Shown here piece by piece: positions 44,635-53,317 of a stretch of DNA of 64,000 nucleotides. Position 1 is the first letter of the stretch. Each line of letters opens with the position of its first letter. The notes beneath the pieces are model-generated. The model did not search any database, was not told the origin of the DNA, and was given only the letters and a program-made list of their open reading frames with translations. The translations under genes and the position numbers were made by a program. This DNA is from Saccharicrinis sp963666825 (GTDB taxonomy: Bacteria; Bacteroidota; Bacteroidia; Bacteroidales; Marinilabiliaceae): contig OY763044.2 of assembly GCA_963666825.2 (NCBI GenBank), forward strand, positions 5,704,001-5,768,000, given 5' to 3'.

Positions 44635-45426
44635 TTAATTGTTATTCACAAAATTAACCAATAGCACGAGGGCTGATATACTCGAAAAGATTAATGAATA
44701 AACCGGCATGTTTATTTTAAAAGGTTTTGATTTGTCAGGTTCTACGTATATTACGTCATTTGGTTGAATATAATAGGCCTCCGATTTAAAAAAGTCAGAT
44801 TGGGATAAATCAAGTATAAATACCTTATTTTTACCATTTATGTATCTGATTACCTTTACTTGCTTAACCTTACTATAATCAGTTTCTCCTTTTGCCTCAC
44901 TAATGGCATCCAATATCGAAAATAAATTATTGTAATTATAATAAACTCCGGGACTATTAACTTCACCCAATACTGTGTATTTAAAGGTTAATAATTTGAT
45001 TTTTACAATGGCATCCTTTAAATATTCATTGGCTTTTTCCTGAATGGCTTGCTGACTTTCATCCAGTGTCAGATTTTCAACTTTAATATTTCCTATAATA
45101 GGGAGGCTAATTTCTCCACGAATATCCACCTGAAATCCATTCAGCATCTGGCTACTTATATTTCCAAAGTTCTGAGCTGTTCCTCCACTTGTCCCGGATA
45201 ATTTTGTAGGATTAAATAACGCGTTAACCTTAGGGTCTAAAGTTTGTATGTCAACGAATAGATTGTCATTAACTTTTATTTGATATGAATTAATGGATGT
45301 GGCTTTAACTTCCAATTCTTCCTGATCGGTTGAATTTTGAATATACACCATATCCTTTCTGGATTTACAGGAGAAAAGAGAAATGTTTAAAATAATGATG
45401 ATAATATATAGGGCTGTTTTATACAT
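44635..45426 (-). CDS. wza: Wza-type polysaccharide export lipoprotein
   Basis: A 263-residue lipoprotein: signal peptide and lipobox cysteine at about residue 20 (ISLFSC). Poly_export domain (YQIKVNDNLFVDIQTLDPKV, then GEISLPIIGNIKVENLTL) and SLBB-like part (YTVLGEVNSPGVYYNYNNLF, then QPNDVIYVEPD). It ends with a membrane helix (INMPVYSLIFSSISALVLLV). Bacteroidota forms are shorter than E. coli Wza. It would form the outer-membrane channel working with the Wzc protein. A 203-bp gap separates it from mntA. Confidence 0.93.
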   Translation of the reverse strand: MYKTALYIIIIILNISLFSCKSRKDMVYIQNSTDQEELEVKATSINSYQIKVNDNLFVDIQTLDPKVNALFNPTKLSGTSGGTAQNFGNISSQMLNGFQVDIRGEISLPIIGNIKVENLTLDESQQAIQEKANEYLKDAIVKIKLLTFKYTVLGEVNSPGVYYNYNNLFSILDAISEAKGETDYSKVKQVKVIRYINGKNKVFILDLSQSDFFKSEAYYIQPNDVIYVEPDKSKPFKINMPVYSLIFSSISALVLLVNFVNNN

Positions 45427-45575
45427 AAGTTGAATTACAAGAATTTAAATTTAAGGTAAAAGACAAAAGTATAAATATTTTTTAATCTTGAATTGTATTT
45501 CATTATACAATTGGAATAGCAAGAATAAAGTTAAAAAGTCTTTTATCTCTGATCTAAAATCTAATGTCTAAGTTT

Positions 45576-46364
45576 TTAATGCTGACGTTTGTTATTGTTA
45601 AAATGATGATGTGGTAAAATTTTTGGAATTAAATACTGAGGTATTTTACGGGCAATTTTCATGGATAGAGTAAAGTAGCCTAATAATTTATATCGACGAA
45701 TGATATTTACATCCTCCATTGATTTAATAACCTGTAATTTTTTAGTGGTGCTTTTGCCTCCCAAGCGCATTTTAACTGTCCATTGATCTAAAAATTCTTT
45801 TCTCATAGAATCATCAAGAAACCATCTTAATGAGATATCATAGTCTGATGATATCTGATACTGTTCCATATAAAGACCATGTTTTTCAAATATGGATTTT
45901 TTTACAAAAATTGTAGTGTGTAAAGGTATCCATCCAAAATTCAAATATCTTTTTTTATAAGGTTTGCTATAGTATATACGGCGAACATTTGAATTATCAT
46001 CTCGATGAACAAACATGCCTTTAGCATATACTAAATCAGAACCTGTTTCCTTAAACTTATTAACTATTTTTTCAATGGTAGTGTCTTCAAATAATATATC
46101 GTCCGAGTGAAGTAATCCCACAATCTCTCCTGTTGCCTGTTGTATACCTTTATTTAAAGCATCATATAATCCACGATCTTTTTCAGATATATAATAGGCT
46201 AATTTTGATTGGTATTTTTCAATAATTTTTTGTGATCTGTCAGTTGACCCCCCGTCTATTATAATATATTCAATGTTTTTATAAGTTTGATTCAGTACTG
46301 ACTGTATACAATCCTCAATATAGGCCACATTATTATATACTATGGTTATAATTGAAACTTTCAT
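45576..46364 (-). CDS. GT2 glycosyltransferase (WcaE-like)
   Basis: A 262-residue GT-A enzyme: VSIITIVYNNVAYIEDCIQS start, IIDGGSTDRS nucleotide site, LLHSDDILFED as the metal-binding DxD region (HSDD) and SSDYDISLRWFLD for the acceptor side. No membrane segment; probably a cytoplasmic, peripherally bound enzyme adding one sugar to the lipid-linked repeat unit. It is the last transferase gene before wza. The donor sugar cannot be told. Confidence 0.92.
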   Translation of the reverse strand: MKVSIITIVYNNVAYIEDCIQSVLNQTYKNIEYIIIDGGSTDRSQKIIEKYQSKLAYYISEKDRGLYDALNKGIQQATGEIVGLLHSDDILFEDTTIEKIVNKFKETGSDLVYAKGMFVHRDDNSNVRRIYYSKPYKKRYLNFGWIPLHTTIFVKKSIFEKHGLYMEQYQISSDYDISLRWFLDDSMRKEFLDQWTVKMRLGGKSTTKKLQVIKSMEDVNIIRRYKLLGYFTLSMKIARKIPQYLIPKILPHHHFNNNKRQH

Positions 46365-46406
46365 TAATTGTTGTTGTGTTTTATAGTGTTTACGTGAGTT
46401 GGTTGG

Positions 46407-47291
46407 TTAAAGTTTAAAGTTATTTTCTAAATATTGTTTAATTTTTTTATTGTCGTTATTAAATCTGCGTTTAATTTCCCAAACCTTAGCATCCACTAGC
46501 ATTCTATACCAGAATCCTTGCAAAATATGCCATAAAAATCCTTGTTTACCATCTCTGAAACCTCCACGAATAATATAACGATAAAAGAAATTAAAGAATG
46601 GTCGTACAAATAAAGGTATTTTATTGTAGCGTTTTTTTAACCAGCGCTTACGTTCCGCATCTGATCCAAAAAACTTAGGTTTTACCGAACCTGATTCTTC
46701 CGTATCAATTTTAAAGAAAAAATCAGCAACTTCTCTGTTGGAGTAGTTGTTATGTTTATTGATCCACCATGTCAGGTTGTTTAAATTATCATCTAAAAAA
46801 TCAATTTGTAATTTTTCTGATCTGCCTTCAGTCAATACAATGTGCTCATCCATCCATCGGACTTCACTATGTCCTTTCCCTCTTCTGAAAATGCGTAAAT
46901 TCCACTTTGGATACCATGTTCCATGATTTAATGGTCGACCCATAAAAGCAATTCTTCGACTGATATATATCCCGTTTACATCATTGGGTAATTCTGATAA
47001 AGATTTAAGTAGATCAATATTATGACGATTATCAATATATTCATCTGCATCCATTCGTAAAATCCACTCGTTTTTAATCTCACAATTTTCCAAAGCCCAG
47101 TTAAATTGAACGGCTTGATTTACAAATGGATTTTGATATATTTTAGCACCTAATTCTTTAGCAATATGAACAGTTTGATCATTACTGAAAGAATCTACAA
47201 CAAAAATTTCATTTGCATAGGGTTGAAGCGATTGTATACAGCGTTCAATATGTAATGCTTCGTTATAGGTAAGGATAATTGCAGATATCAT
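46407..47291 (-). CDS. GT2 glycosyltransferase (WaaE/KdtX-like)
   Basis: A 294-residue enzyme of the WaaE-type GT2 group: ISAIILTYNEALHIERCIQS start, FVVDSFSNDQTVHIAKELG, and ILRMDADEYIDNR with the DAD metal motif. The middle contains GRPLNHGTWYPKWNLRIFRR, a stretch typical of this group, and the end is a hydrophobic-basic helix region that may touch the membrane. Spacing is 3 bp from the acetyltransferase gene upstream, so they are translated as one operon. The acceptor is unknown. Confidence 0.92.
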   Translation of the reverse strand: MISAIILTYNEALHIERCIQSLQPYANEIFVVDSFSNDQTVHIAKELGAKIYQNPFVNQAVQFNWALENCEIKNEWILRMDADEYIDNRHNIDLLKSLSELPNDVNGIYISRRIAFMGRPLNHGTWYPKWNLRIFRRGKGHSEVRWMDEHIVLTEGRSEKLQIDFLDDNLNNLTWWINKHNNYSNREVADFFFKIDTEESGSVKPKFFGSDAERKRWLKKRYNKIPLFVRPFFNFFYRYIIRGGFRDGKQGFLWHILQGFWYRMLVDAKVWEIKRRFNNDNKKIKQYLENNFKL

Positions 47292-47294
47292 ATT

Positions 47295-47858
47295 TTAATT
47301 CCTATTTATAATTTCCCGTGGTTTTATATATTTAGCAGGATTTCCTCCAACCACAGTCCATGATTCAACACTTTTAAATACTGCAGAACGTGCCCCAATA
47401 ACAGCTCCTTGCCCTATAATTACACCCGGGCCTATAAAAGCATCAGCTGCAATCCATACTTGATCCTCAATTATTATGGGTTTTAAAATTAGTGGAATTT
47501 GAGAATGGGTTATATCATGACTCGAAGCACACAAGTACGCTTTTTGAGAAATTGTAGTATTTGCTCCAACTTTAATTTTTCCCTGGTTATAACAATCTAC
47601 TTGGGGACCTAAAGTTGAATAAGCCCCCATTTCTAAATTCCAGGGTGCCCATATTTTGGCTGATGCATATATGTGAGATGTCCAATGTATTTTTCCTCCA
47701 AATATTCGTAATAAAAGTACCCTCCATAGTTTGAAAGGTCCACCTATATTAAGTAGTCTAAAGAATATCCAATAACAAATATTCCAAAGTACTCGTGCAA
47801 TTTTATTTTTTAAGCTAAAAGAATGGGAGTATTGTGAGATATCTATTTGTTGTTTCAT
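47295..47858 (-). CDS. Hexapeptide-repeat acetyltransferase (WcaF-like)
   Basis: A 187-residue left-handed beta-helix acyltransferase of the colanic-acid WcaF group. An N-terminal region with WNICYWIFFRLLNIGGPFKL is followed by hexapeptide repeats (IKVGANTTISQKAYLCASSH, IIIEDQVWIAADAFIGPGVI, GQGAVIGARSAVFKSV) and the end WTVVGGNPAKYIK. The SSHD segment supplies the catalytic His. It probably adds O-acetyl groups to the polysaccharide unit. The gene overlaps the preceding GT4 gene by 4 bp (ATGA). Confidence 0.92.
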   Translation of the reverse strand: MKQQIDISQYSHSFSLKNKIARVLWNICYWIFFRLLNIGGPFKLWRVLLLRIFGGKIHWTSHIYASAKIWAPWNLEMGAYSTLGPQVDCYNQGKIKVGANTTISQKAYLCASSHDITHSQIPLILKPIIIEDQVWIAADAFIGPGVIIGQGAVIGARSAVFKSVESWTVVGGNPAKYIKPREIINRN

Positions 47859-48967
47859 TTTGTACTATTTTCCTGAATAATACTTTGATAAATAGAAAGA
47901 AATTTGTTAGCAACAGAATTGATATCGTATTTGTTTTTCACTAATTCTTGTCCATTTTTTCCCATGATTTCAAGTTCTTCACCAGTTTTGCTCATGGCCT
48001 CTTTAATTGTTTTTATTAAATTATCTATGCCTAATTCAATCCACCAACCACATTTTTTCTTAATTAATTCACTCCAAGGCGTACCTGTGGTTGTTATTAC
48101 AGGTATTCCTGTAGCTAATGCTTCAGTTACAACAATTCCAAAGTTTTCACTATAAGTTGGTAAGATAAATACATCACAAGTTTGATATAATTTCCATTTA
48201 GTGTGGCCATAAACAGGTCCTACAAATTCAACTTGATCAGTTAGATTTAAATTATTAGATAGGTCCTTAAGGTACTTGATATATAGATCTTCTCCATTTC
48301 CAGCTATTTTAAGAATTATATTCTTATCACGAACTTTCGCTAAAGCTTTTAATAACAGGTCAATGCCTTTTTTGGGATGAATACGTGATAAAAACAATAA
48401 TTTAAGAGGATCATTATTTTTTCTGAAAACTGTTTTGGGCAAAACTTCAGTAATATCAATTCCATTAGGCACTACCCAGGATTTTTGTTGATACCTTAAT
48501 TTTCGAATCTGATTTAATTCAGAATTCGCTGTAGTATGTATATAATCTGCTTTTCTTAGAGCTTTATCTTGATACAACGATAGTGCTAGCTTTTTTTTCC
48601 ACTTATGTCGATTTAAAATATATGGCTCAAGCATACCATGGGGAGAGAGGATTATTTTAATGCCGAGATTTTGAGCACATTGTTGAAATAGTGAATTTTC
48701 GGGATTCCAAATAGCATTTATATGTACTAAATCAGGTTTGTTTTCTTCTAAAAATTCAGTAAACTCTCTTTTTAATCTCCACCAACGTTTTAAGGACATT
48801 TGATAAAACTGAATGGGAACGTCTTTTAGTTGTACAGGATTTGAAGAATATGCAGTTACCAAAATTTGTTCTAATTTACCATTTAAATTTTCAGTGAGTA
48901 ATTTTATGTAGGCTGTTGTACCGCCAGCTGTTTTGTCAATGGACCGTATAAAGTGAATAACTTTCAT
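47855..48967 (-). CDS. GT4 glycosyltransferase
   Basis: A 370-residue GT-B enzyme. The N-terminal domain (VIHFIRSIDKTAGGTTAYIK) and LSPHGMLEPYILNRHKWKKK (acceptor side) are followed by KLLFLSRIHPKKGIDLLLKA and the GT4 EX7E motif around PTYSENFGIVVTEALATGIP. Cytoplasmic, retaining, nucleotide-sugar dependent. Part of the same operon, with 4-bp overlap downstream and 5 bp upstream. Confidence 0.93.
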   Translation of the reverse strand: MKVIHFIRSIDKTAGGTTAYIKLLTENLNGKLEQILVTAYSSNPVQLKDVPIQFYQMSLKRWWRLKREFTEFLEENKPDLVHINAIWNPENSLFQQCAQNLGIKIILSPHGMLEPYILNRHKWKKKLALSLYQDKALRKADYIHTTANSELNQIRKLRYQQKSWVVPNGIDITEVLPKTVFRKNNDPLKLLFLSRIHPKKGIDLLLKALAKVRDKNIILKIAGNGEDLYIKYLKDLSNNLNLTDQVEFVGPVYGHTKWKLYQTCDVFILPTYSENFGIVVTEALATGIPVITTTGTPWSELIKKKCGWWIELGIDNLIKTIKEAMSKTGEELEIMGKNGQELVKNKYDINSVANKFLSIYQSIIQENSTK

Positions 48968-48972
48968 TTATA

Positions 48973-49758
48973 TTAATTGATTGTAGGTAAAATATTTTTC
49001 CGGGGAAACATATCTAATAAACCACCATTTGTTAGATTATAAACTGAGATATTCTTTTTTTTACAATATTTTGCCAATCTGTTTAAATCGTGTAGCTGTC
49101 TGGAATGCATTAATAAGTCTATAGTAAATTGAGCAGAAGTTTTGCCTTCTAATTCGGAATCTGTTCCGTAAAAATGACTTTCAGCCGATTTAATCATTTC
49201 ATGTCCGATGCCTGTAGCATCGAATCCTGTAAAATATATATTTTTATAATTTTGCTTTATGGCAAAAGAAAAACAAGCTCCGGAAACGCCTAAATTAAAA
49301 AAAGGCAAATTCCAATATATCCAGTAGATATTAGTTTTATTTTTAATATAAGGTTTAAATAATTCATTGGTGTACCAATTTATTGGTAATAAGATGGTCG
49401 TATTTGGTGATTTCTCTAAAATTTGATCTATCCAGCTCACAGGCCATATTCCATTAATCATTTTATTATCGATAAATGCATGAAATTTGGGTTGTAAAGT
49501 TTCATATAAGGAATGGTTAAACCCCCTGTTTACAAACATAATGTCTTTCCCTTGGAGTACACTTAAATCCTGAGTCTTTAGAGATGGGGCATTTAAAATA
49601 ATATAAATCTCATTTTGAGTAAATTGATTTTCTTGTTGTTTCATTATTCTCCTAATAGAGAAATTTTTGAATGAAAGGTAATTGACTAATTTTCTTATAT
49701 GCTCAATTAGTGATACAATTGCATCATCTTTCTTTACCATTAATTGCCAAAAATTCAT
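48973..49758 (-). CDS. DUF115-like protein of polysaccharide loci
   Basis: A 261-residue cytoplasmic protein. The core has a Rossmann-like start (IYIILNAPSLKTQDLSVL), then IMFVNRGF, PKFHAFIDNKM, and later IYFTGFDATGIGHEMIKSAE. The N-x-PSL...NRGF...D pattern is shared with DUF115/sialyltransferase-like (GT42-type) folds. It is likely a glycosyltransferase of an uncommon type, but donor and acceptor are not visible. It resembles in pattern the C-terminal part of the aldolase-fusion protein at 61134-62678 (GGGPNAQKHS ... LYGLDGYD). Confidence 0.6.
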   Translation of the reverse strand: MNFWQLMVKKDDAIVSLIEHIRKLVNYLSFKNFSIRRIMKQQENQFTQNEIYIILNAPSLKTQDLSVLQGKDIMFVNRGFNHSLYETLQPKFHAFIDNKMINGIWPVSWIDQILEKSPNTTILLPINWYTNELFKPYIKNKTNIYWIYWNLPFFNLGVSGACFSFAIKQNYKNIYFTGFDATGIGHEMIKSAESHFYGTDSELEGKTSAQFTIDLLMHSRQLHDLNRLAKYCKKKNISVYNLTNGGLLDMFPRKNILPTIN

Positions 49759-49770
49759 AATAATTAGCGT

Positions 49771-50300
49771 TTAATAAATATTATTATAAATATTTTCATA
49801 CAAAGTAAAATATTTATTTGCGATTAAGTTTGGATCAAATCTTTTTATATTATTTAAGCCATTTTTTATTAGATTTATACGTAATTTTTCATCATCAATA
49901 ATGGAATTAATGGCTTCCTTAATTTCATTAATACTGTAGGGGTCAATAATCATTGCACCTTTATCTGCAACTTCGGGCATTGAGGCTACATTTGATGTAA
50001 TCACAGGACGACCGACTGATTGTGCTTCTAAGATTGGAACACCAAAGCCTTCGTATGTAGAAGCAAAAAATAAAATATCACATTCTTTATAACAATCATA
50101 TAATTCTTTTCTTGAAATATTCTCATACCATGAGTAAGATATTCCAAATTTATTTAATTTCTCAATTAAATTTTTATTTTTTGGTTGAACCAGCATAAGA
50201 TGAACAGACATACCTTTCACAGCTTCAACAAGGCGATCGTAATTTTTATGAGGGCTTCCTCCTATTTGTAAAATTTTAGGTTTATCGTGATTAAATTGTT
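49771..50300 (-). pseudogene. GT4 glycosyltransferase, C-terminal part (split by IS1595 element)
   Basis: C-terminal half of a GT4 enzyme. The frame is open back to 50300 and reads NHDKPKILQIGGSPHKNYDR, then RLVEAVKGMSV, with the EX7E region at FASTYEGFGVPILEAQSVGR. Joined to 51261-51725 after removing the IS and one target copy, the frame is continuous (QKQF-NHDKPKIL). An internal ATG at 50220 could give a separate 149-residue fragment, but this would lack the acceptor domain. Confidence 0.85.
50293..50300. repeat. Target site duplication, left copy
   Basis: AAATTGTT, identical to 51261-51268. Eight-base duplications are typical of the IS1595 family. Confidence 0.85.
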
Positions 50301-51260
50301 AGAGGTAAGTAGATAATTACTTATATTTGCCACTAGTAAAAATTAGGGATACATGGAATTATTCAAAGGACAAAATGCTCTAAAGTTTGCTGATCGTTTC
50401 CGTACGGATGATGATTGCTTGGAATATTTGGCCAACATTAAGTGGTACCAAGGTTTTAAGTGCGTTAAATGTGGGCATCAAGGCTACCAGCAACGCAAGC
50501 ATCACGGAAGAATCTGCAACAAGTGTGCGCATATTGAGTCAGCTACCGCCAACACACTCTTTCACAAAGTGAAATTTGGAGTACGCAAAGCCTTTTACAT
50601 TTGCTTTGAGATGTCAACCTCAACCAAGAGTTTGTCAGCAAGCTATATGTCAGAACGTATAGGAGTGACTGAAAAAACAGCACGACTATTCATGCATAAG
50701 GTTAGGGAAGCGATGCAATCAAGCGGCAACAACCCGATGGATGGAAATGTACACATCGACGAATTTGTGGTAGGAGGCAAAGAAGAAGGTAAGGTTGGTC
50801 GCAGTTACAACTGCAAGAAAAAGAAGGCGGTATGTGCTGTTGAGCTTACCGATGATGGGAAAGTAAAACGTATGTACTCGATGAAAATCAACAATTACTC
50901 ATCGAAAGAACTTAAAAGGCTTTTTGATGCTCATATATCCCAAAATGCCAGTGTGACCACTGATTGTTGGAGAGGTTATCGCCCTTTGATGAAGGATTAC
51001 AACATAGAACAGATTGAAAGCATGGGAGGCATGAATTTTAAAGCCTTACATACAATGATACACCAAGTGAAGTCGTGGATTAGAACAACCTATTCTTGGG
51101 TTAGCGAATGGCATATAGATAAATATTTTAATGAGTTTTGCTACAGAATCAACCGATCACAAATGAAAGATAACATCTTTAACAACTTAATGTACCGCAT
51201 GGTGGAAGCTGACAAAATTAATCAGAAAGATTTGATAGGTGCTTAGCTACTGACCTCCAT
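50301..51260 (+). mobile_element. IS1595-family insertion sequence
   Basis: About 960 bp bounded by an 8-bp direct repeat AAATTGTT. Imperfect terminal inverted repeats: left AGAGGTAAGTAGATAA, right (inverted) GGAGGTCAGTAGCTAA. One transposase gene, read on the plus strand, opposite to the host operon. It is inserted in a GT4 gene. The exact outer ends could differ by one or two bases. Confidence 0.88.
50353..51246 (+). CDS. IS1595-family transposase (ISXO2-like)
   Basis: A 297-residue transposase. The N-terminal zinc ribbon has CVKC (37-40) and CNKC (55-58). The helix-turn-helix lies around ASYMSERIGVTEKTARLFMH. The ISXO2-like DDE core contains Asp136 in NVHIDEFVVGG, Asp204 in VTTDCWRGYR and the terminal WHIDKYFNEFCYRINR (N260/E261 region). 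Length and motifs look intact, so the element could still be mobile. Confidence 0.93.
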   Translation: MELFKGQNALKFADRFRTDDDCLEYLANIKWYQGFKCVKCGHQGYQQRKHHGRICNKCAHIESATANTLFHKVKFGVRKAFYICFEMSTSTKSLSASYMSERIGVTEKTARLFMHKVREAMQSSGNNPMDGNVHIDEFVVGGKEEGKVGRSYNCKKKKAVCAVELTDDGKVKRMYSMKINNYSSKELKRLFDAHISQNASVTTDCWRGYRPLMKDYNIEQIESMGGMNFKALHTMIHQVKSWIRTTYSWVSEWHIDKYFNEFCYRINRSQMKDNIFNNLMYRMVEADKINQKDLIGA

Positions 51261-51268
51261 AAATTGTT
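51261..51268. repeat. Target site duplication, right copy
   Basis: AAATTGTT, the partner of 50293-50300. Confidence 0.85.
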
Positions 51269-51725
51269 TTTGAAATATCTGAAAATCAGATGGCGCTGGA
51301 TTGAAAATTACATTGATTTTATTACTAGGAATATTAAAATGATTAATAAGTTTGTTTTTGGTGAAAGTTGAAATTGTGGTAATAGCAGAAACTCTTTTCA
51401 TAGGTAATTTATACCATAGCAATCCAAAAATATATTTTTTAATCCCCTTTAGATTATTCTCATAATAACCAATATCGTGAACTGTAATAATTGTCTTTCC
51501 CTTTTTTAATCCAAAGGCTAACAAGTATATATCCCCTGTTATATGATTTATATCTCCTTGGTATTTCCAAGCTTCAAATAGCGATGCAAATCGTTTTAAT
51601 TTTTGTGAACAATAGTATTCTTTAATATCTATTTGCCCTTTTAGTGCATTGCTAATAGTACTGAAAACTGTCTCGATGCTAAAAGCAGAAATTATTTTTG
51701 GTCTATAGAAATAAGTAACTTTCAT
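51261..51725 (-). pseudogene. GT4 glycosyltransferase, N-terminal part (split by IS1595 element)
   Basis: N-terminal half of the GT4 enzyme: starts MKVTYFYRPKIISAFSIE, with HITGDIYLLAFGLKKGKTII, VHDIGYYENNLKGIKKYIFG and TTISTFTKNKLINHFNIPSN. The frame then runs into the insertion element, reading five extra residues (MEVSS) to a stop at 51243. It is 5 bp after the polymerase gene. The complete gene would encode about 330 residues. Confidence 0.87.
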
Positions 51726-51730
51726 GAAAA

Positions 51731-53311
51731 CTATTTAGAATTATAGCTAAAGGTTTTTACTATCTTTGTTATACTAGGTCGGTTTTTATTAAAAGGTGAC
51801 ATAAATAATTTAACAAATCCATATATAATCAAATAAGTAATAATTCCTTCTATAAAACCCCTTAAGATAAAACTGATATCATTAATAACGCCTGCTGAAT
51901 TTCTTGCCATCCCCATGTAAATAAAGACATTCATTAGAGCAAAAGGAGCATATAAAAGCCCTTGTTTTGATTTGTAAATAAATCCATTTAAGAGTTTAAA
52001 CATGATAAAAAATATTAATAACTGAATGGGGAAATACCAATATCCAAAAGCTGATAAACCAATTGCGACATGACTTGCAACTCTATAACTTCCAAGACTT
52101 CCGGATAAAAGATCTCCAGGAGAGTACGCCAACTCACCTTTATTAATTGATACACCTAGAAATTTTAGTATTGGAGTTGGGAGAAGAGCAAGTGTTTGAT
52201 TAACAATGAACTCCTGCATTTTATCGTATTTAAAACCGTTCTGTTTTGCATAATGTAAGCTAAGATCACTTACTCTAACGTTTGCATATCTATTAAGCAT
52301 AAAGTTATTAATATACGTCTCATCCCATTCCTTACTGTTTAATGGGATTTCAGAATTATTAGAATTTGCAGCAACTCTAAGGTAATTCATTAACTCATTA
52401 TCGTTATAAACTTGAATTGTTCTATATAAAAGTTCTTTTTTTGTAATTTCTTTACGAAGGTTTCGATTATATAGCATTGCTAAAGAAAGATCAGATAAAA
52501 TATTTAGACCAAATACAATAAATAAAACAAGAATAACAATCTTTCCTGGTGAAATCAAATGGTACAGATTTGTTTTATTTTTTATTATATTTAATAAAAA
52601 TAAAAGAATAAAAGTTCCCAATGGCATAATCATTGCCAAACGACTATTTGAAGCTATGTTAATGATTGTTAGTAAAATCAAGTAGCCCCATGTCAACTTA
52701 TTATTACTACGAGGAAGATTTAAAAGTTTAGGAAAGAATAGAATAATGGGCGCATAAATTAAATACTTTAATCCAAAAATAAATTTCCCACTAACATCTC
52801 CATATTCTATTTCTTGTTGACTAAAAGTATAAATACGAAGTATTAAACCAATAATACCTAAAACCCAAATTGTATTATTATCTATGCTGAAGAAATTTGT
52901 TTTTTTTAATGCTTTTTGTAGTAGATTATTTCTGATATTTATTTTTTTGGGACAAGCCCAGTAAAATGCAATCGAAGCAACAATAAATAATAATATTTCA
53001 TATAAAAATGTTTCAAAAGGAATAACCATGTTATATGTAATAGGTTTCCATTCTATTAATGTGGCTATTAAAGGTATGTATCTGTATAAGAATAATGTGG
53101 TAATTATTAAAAAAGCAAAAGGGTAAAACAATATTATTTGTCTTTTTAGGAAAAAATTACTGTAAATGATCCAGCAGAAAATTGCCATAAAACCGCCAAG
53201 AGCATTATCCCAACCCGGGAAAAAAATTAGTTCACCAATATAAGCAACTACGACAATGATAGATAGCCATTTTTTTAAAATACTTATTATATCTTGATTC
53301 TTTTTGATCAT
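51731..53311 (-). CDS. wzy: Wzy-type O-antigen/capsule polymerase
   Basis: A 526-residue membrane protein with about 11-12 helices and a long extracytoplasmic loop (~290-390). It lacks strong sequence motifs, as is normal for Wzy. Position between transferase genes and near the Wzx flippase gene, plus the loop layout, supports a polymerase of lipid-linked repeat units. A segment such as YSPGDLLSGSLGSYRVASHV in the late loop may be functional. The gap to the next gene upstream is 6 bp. Confidence 0.78.
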   Translation of the reverse strand: MIKKNQDIISILKKWLSIIVVVAYIGELIFFPGWDNALGGFMAIFCWIIYSNFFLKRQIILFYPFAFLIITTLFLYRYIPLIATLIEWKPITYNMVIPFETFLYEILLFIVASIAFYWACPKKINIRNNLLQKALKKTNFFSIDNNTIWVLGIIGLILRIYTFSQQEIEYGDVSGKFIFGLKYLIYAPIILFFPKLLNLPRSNNKLTWGYLILLTIINIASNSRLAMIMPLGTFILLFLLNIIKNKTNLYHLISPGKIVILVLFIVFGLNILSDLSLAMLYNRNLRKEITKKELLYRTIQVYNDNELMNYLRVAANSNNSEIPLNSKEWDETYINNFMLNRYANVRVSDLSLHYAKQNGFKYDKMQEFIVNQTLALLPTPILKFLGVSINKGELAYSPGDLLSGSLGSYRVASHVAIGLSAFGYWYFPIQLLIFFIMFKLLNGFIYKSKQGLLYAPFALMNVFIYMGMARNSAGVINDISFILRGFIEGIITYLIIYGFVKLFMSPFNKNRPSITKIVKTFSYNSK

Positions 53312-53317
53312 ATTACC

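Noticed and set aside
50387..50572. ORF inside the transposase gene
   Set aside because: Shadow frame; the true transposase frame has zinc-ribbon and DDE residues.
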